Assembly: GCF_037996765.1 (NCBI RefSeq)
Contig: NZ_JBBNAD010000005.1
Span: 1,272,001-1,336,000 of the forward strand
Direction of reading: 5' to 3'
DNA length: 64,000 nt
Source: Bdellovibrio sp. GT3
Lineage (GTDB): Bacteria; Bdellovibrionota; Bdellovibrionia; Bdellovibrionales; Bdellovibrionaceae
A model generated the notes under the pieces. The model was not told the DNA's origin. It was given only the letters and a program-made list of their open reading frames with translations, and did no database searches. Below are positions 63,491-64,000 of this stretch, in pieces. The position numbers were made by a program, and so were the translations under genes. Numbering within the stretch: the first letter of the stretch is position 1; each line of letters starts with the position of its first letter.

Positions 63491-64000
63491 ATGATTCCTG
63501 TAGTATTATCTGGTGGAAGCGGCACGCGTTTGTGGCCGGTATCGCGTCAGCAAATGCCTAAACAGTTTTGCACCATTTTCGAGAAACCTTTGCAGACCAT
63601 GACTTTGGAAAGATGCCATAAAATGGGCACGCCATGGATTGTGACTTCAAAAGCTTTGCAGAATCTGACAGAGATCAATCTTCAAACAAATAAAATGAAC
63701 GACGTACAAGTGGTGTATGAGCCTTATGGCAAGAACACGGCTCCTGCGATTGCCGTTCTTTGTAAACTTTTGGACCTGAAAGGGCTGGGACAGGAGATCG
63801 TGGGGATTTTCCCATCGGATCACCTGATCTCCAAAGAGCAGGCCTTTTTGAAGGTCGTTGATTTTGCCGCGTCTGTCGCCAGCAACAACAAAGTTGTTAC
63901 CTTGGGCATTACGCCCTCCTATCCGGAAACGGGTTACGGCTATATTCAGACGAAAGCCGTCAGCCTGAAAGAAAAAGACGGCTTGAAGGCCTACTCCGTT
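63491..64000 (+). CDS. Mannose-1-phosphate guanylyltransferase, partial (runs off the window)
   Basis: Makes GDP-mannose for polysaccharides and LPS. The visible first 170 residues have the nucleotidyltransferase signature MIPVVLSGGSGTRLWPVSR, then MPKQF with the conserved Lys, YEPYGKNTAPAIAV, FPSDHLI and PETGYGYIQT. CGGAGGTTAT precedes ATG 63491. The frame stays open to the last base, so the 3' end, and whether a mannose-6-phosphate isomerase domain follows, is outside the window. Confidence 0.93.
   Translation, partial: MIPVVLSGGSGTRLWPVSRQQMPKQFCTIFEKPLQTMTLERCHKMGTPWIVTSKALQNLTEINLQTNKMNDVQVVYEPYGKNTAPAIAVLCKLLDLKGLGQEIVGIFPSDHLISKEQAFLKVVDFAASVASNNKVVTLGITPSYPETGYGYIQTKAVSLKEKDGLKAYSV

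Noticed and set aside
1-64000. CRISPR arrays, insertion sequences, rRNA genes, toxin-antitoxin or phage-defence systems
   Set aside because: No regularly spaced direct repeats, transposase, rRNA segment or defence-type gene was seen on either strand.

Overview
The window is a gene-dense piece of bacterial chromosome of moderate GC content. The flagellin sequence, the type-3 prolyl-tRNA synthetase, the many periplasmic and outer-membrane hypotheticals and the overall gene order most resemble Bdellovibrio or a close relative (Bdellovibrionota). That assignment is my recognition of the pattern; no rRNA gene or database search supports it. There is no prophage, insertion sequence or CRISPR array, so this is core genome with a few accessory genes between core operons.

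Layout. (1) 0.2-9.7 kb: a Xer-type recombinase, a stand-alone sigma-54 activator, a secreted Cys-rich protein, a PLP enzyme, a histone H1-like protein with an acidic tail, a flagellin and a P-type cation ATPase. (2) 9.8-24.7 kb: ClpB with two tiny downstream genes, a second sigma-54 activator following a beta-barrel-like protein, the riboflavin operon (ribE-ribBA-ribH), an NtrY/NtrX-like two-component pair, proS, an L,D-transpeptidase, pyrF and a SpoU-family rRNA methyltransferase. (3) 24.7-56.7 kb: the translation and transcription supercluster. It runs tRNA-Thr-Tyr-Gly-Thr-tuf, tRNA-Trp-secE-nusG-rplKAJL, rpoBC, rpsL-rpsG-fusA, the S10 and spc operons through secY-adk, then rpmJ-rpsM-rpsK-rpoA-rplQ. 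(4) 56.7-64 kb: a TlpA-like thioredoxin, a VWA lipoprotein, a TIGR03545/TIGR03546-type pair, an HAD phosphatase, a flippase-like membrane protein and the start of a mannose-1-phosphate guanylyltransferase.

How the genes work together. The supercluster supplies the ribosome, RNA polymerase, Sec translocon and elongation factors. Its internal promoters and terminators split it into several transcription units. Departures from the textbook order include: rplX (L24) missing between rplN and rplE; rpsD (S4) missing between rpsK and rpoA; map and infA missing after adk; tuf placed away from fusA; and rplL separated from rpoB by a terminator, a long imperfect inverted repeat and an opposite-strand lipoprotein gene. 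The riboflavin genes overlap by single-base TAATG junctions. The RibBA protein has lost the zinc cysteines of its GTP cyclohydrolase II half, so GTP cyclohydrolase activity must come from elsewhere.

No wholly new multi-gene system is evident. The best leads are two large palindromic elements in the supercluster (26591-26698 and 30203-30346), the NtrX-like regulator with a broken sigma-54 contact loop and altered Walker B, Lys/Ala-rich histone-like tails on lumazine synthase and L17, a hairpin over the pyrF ribosome-binding site, and the missing ribosomal protein genes.
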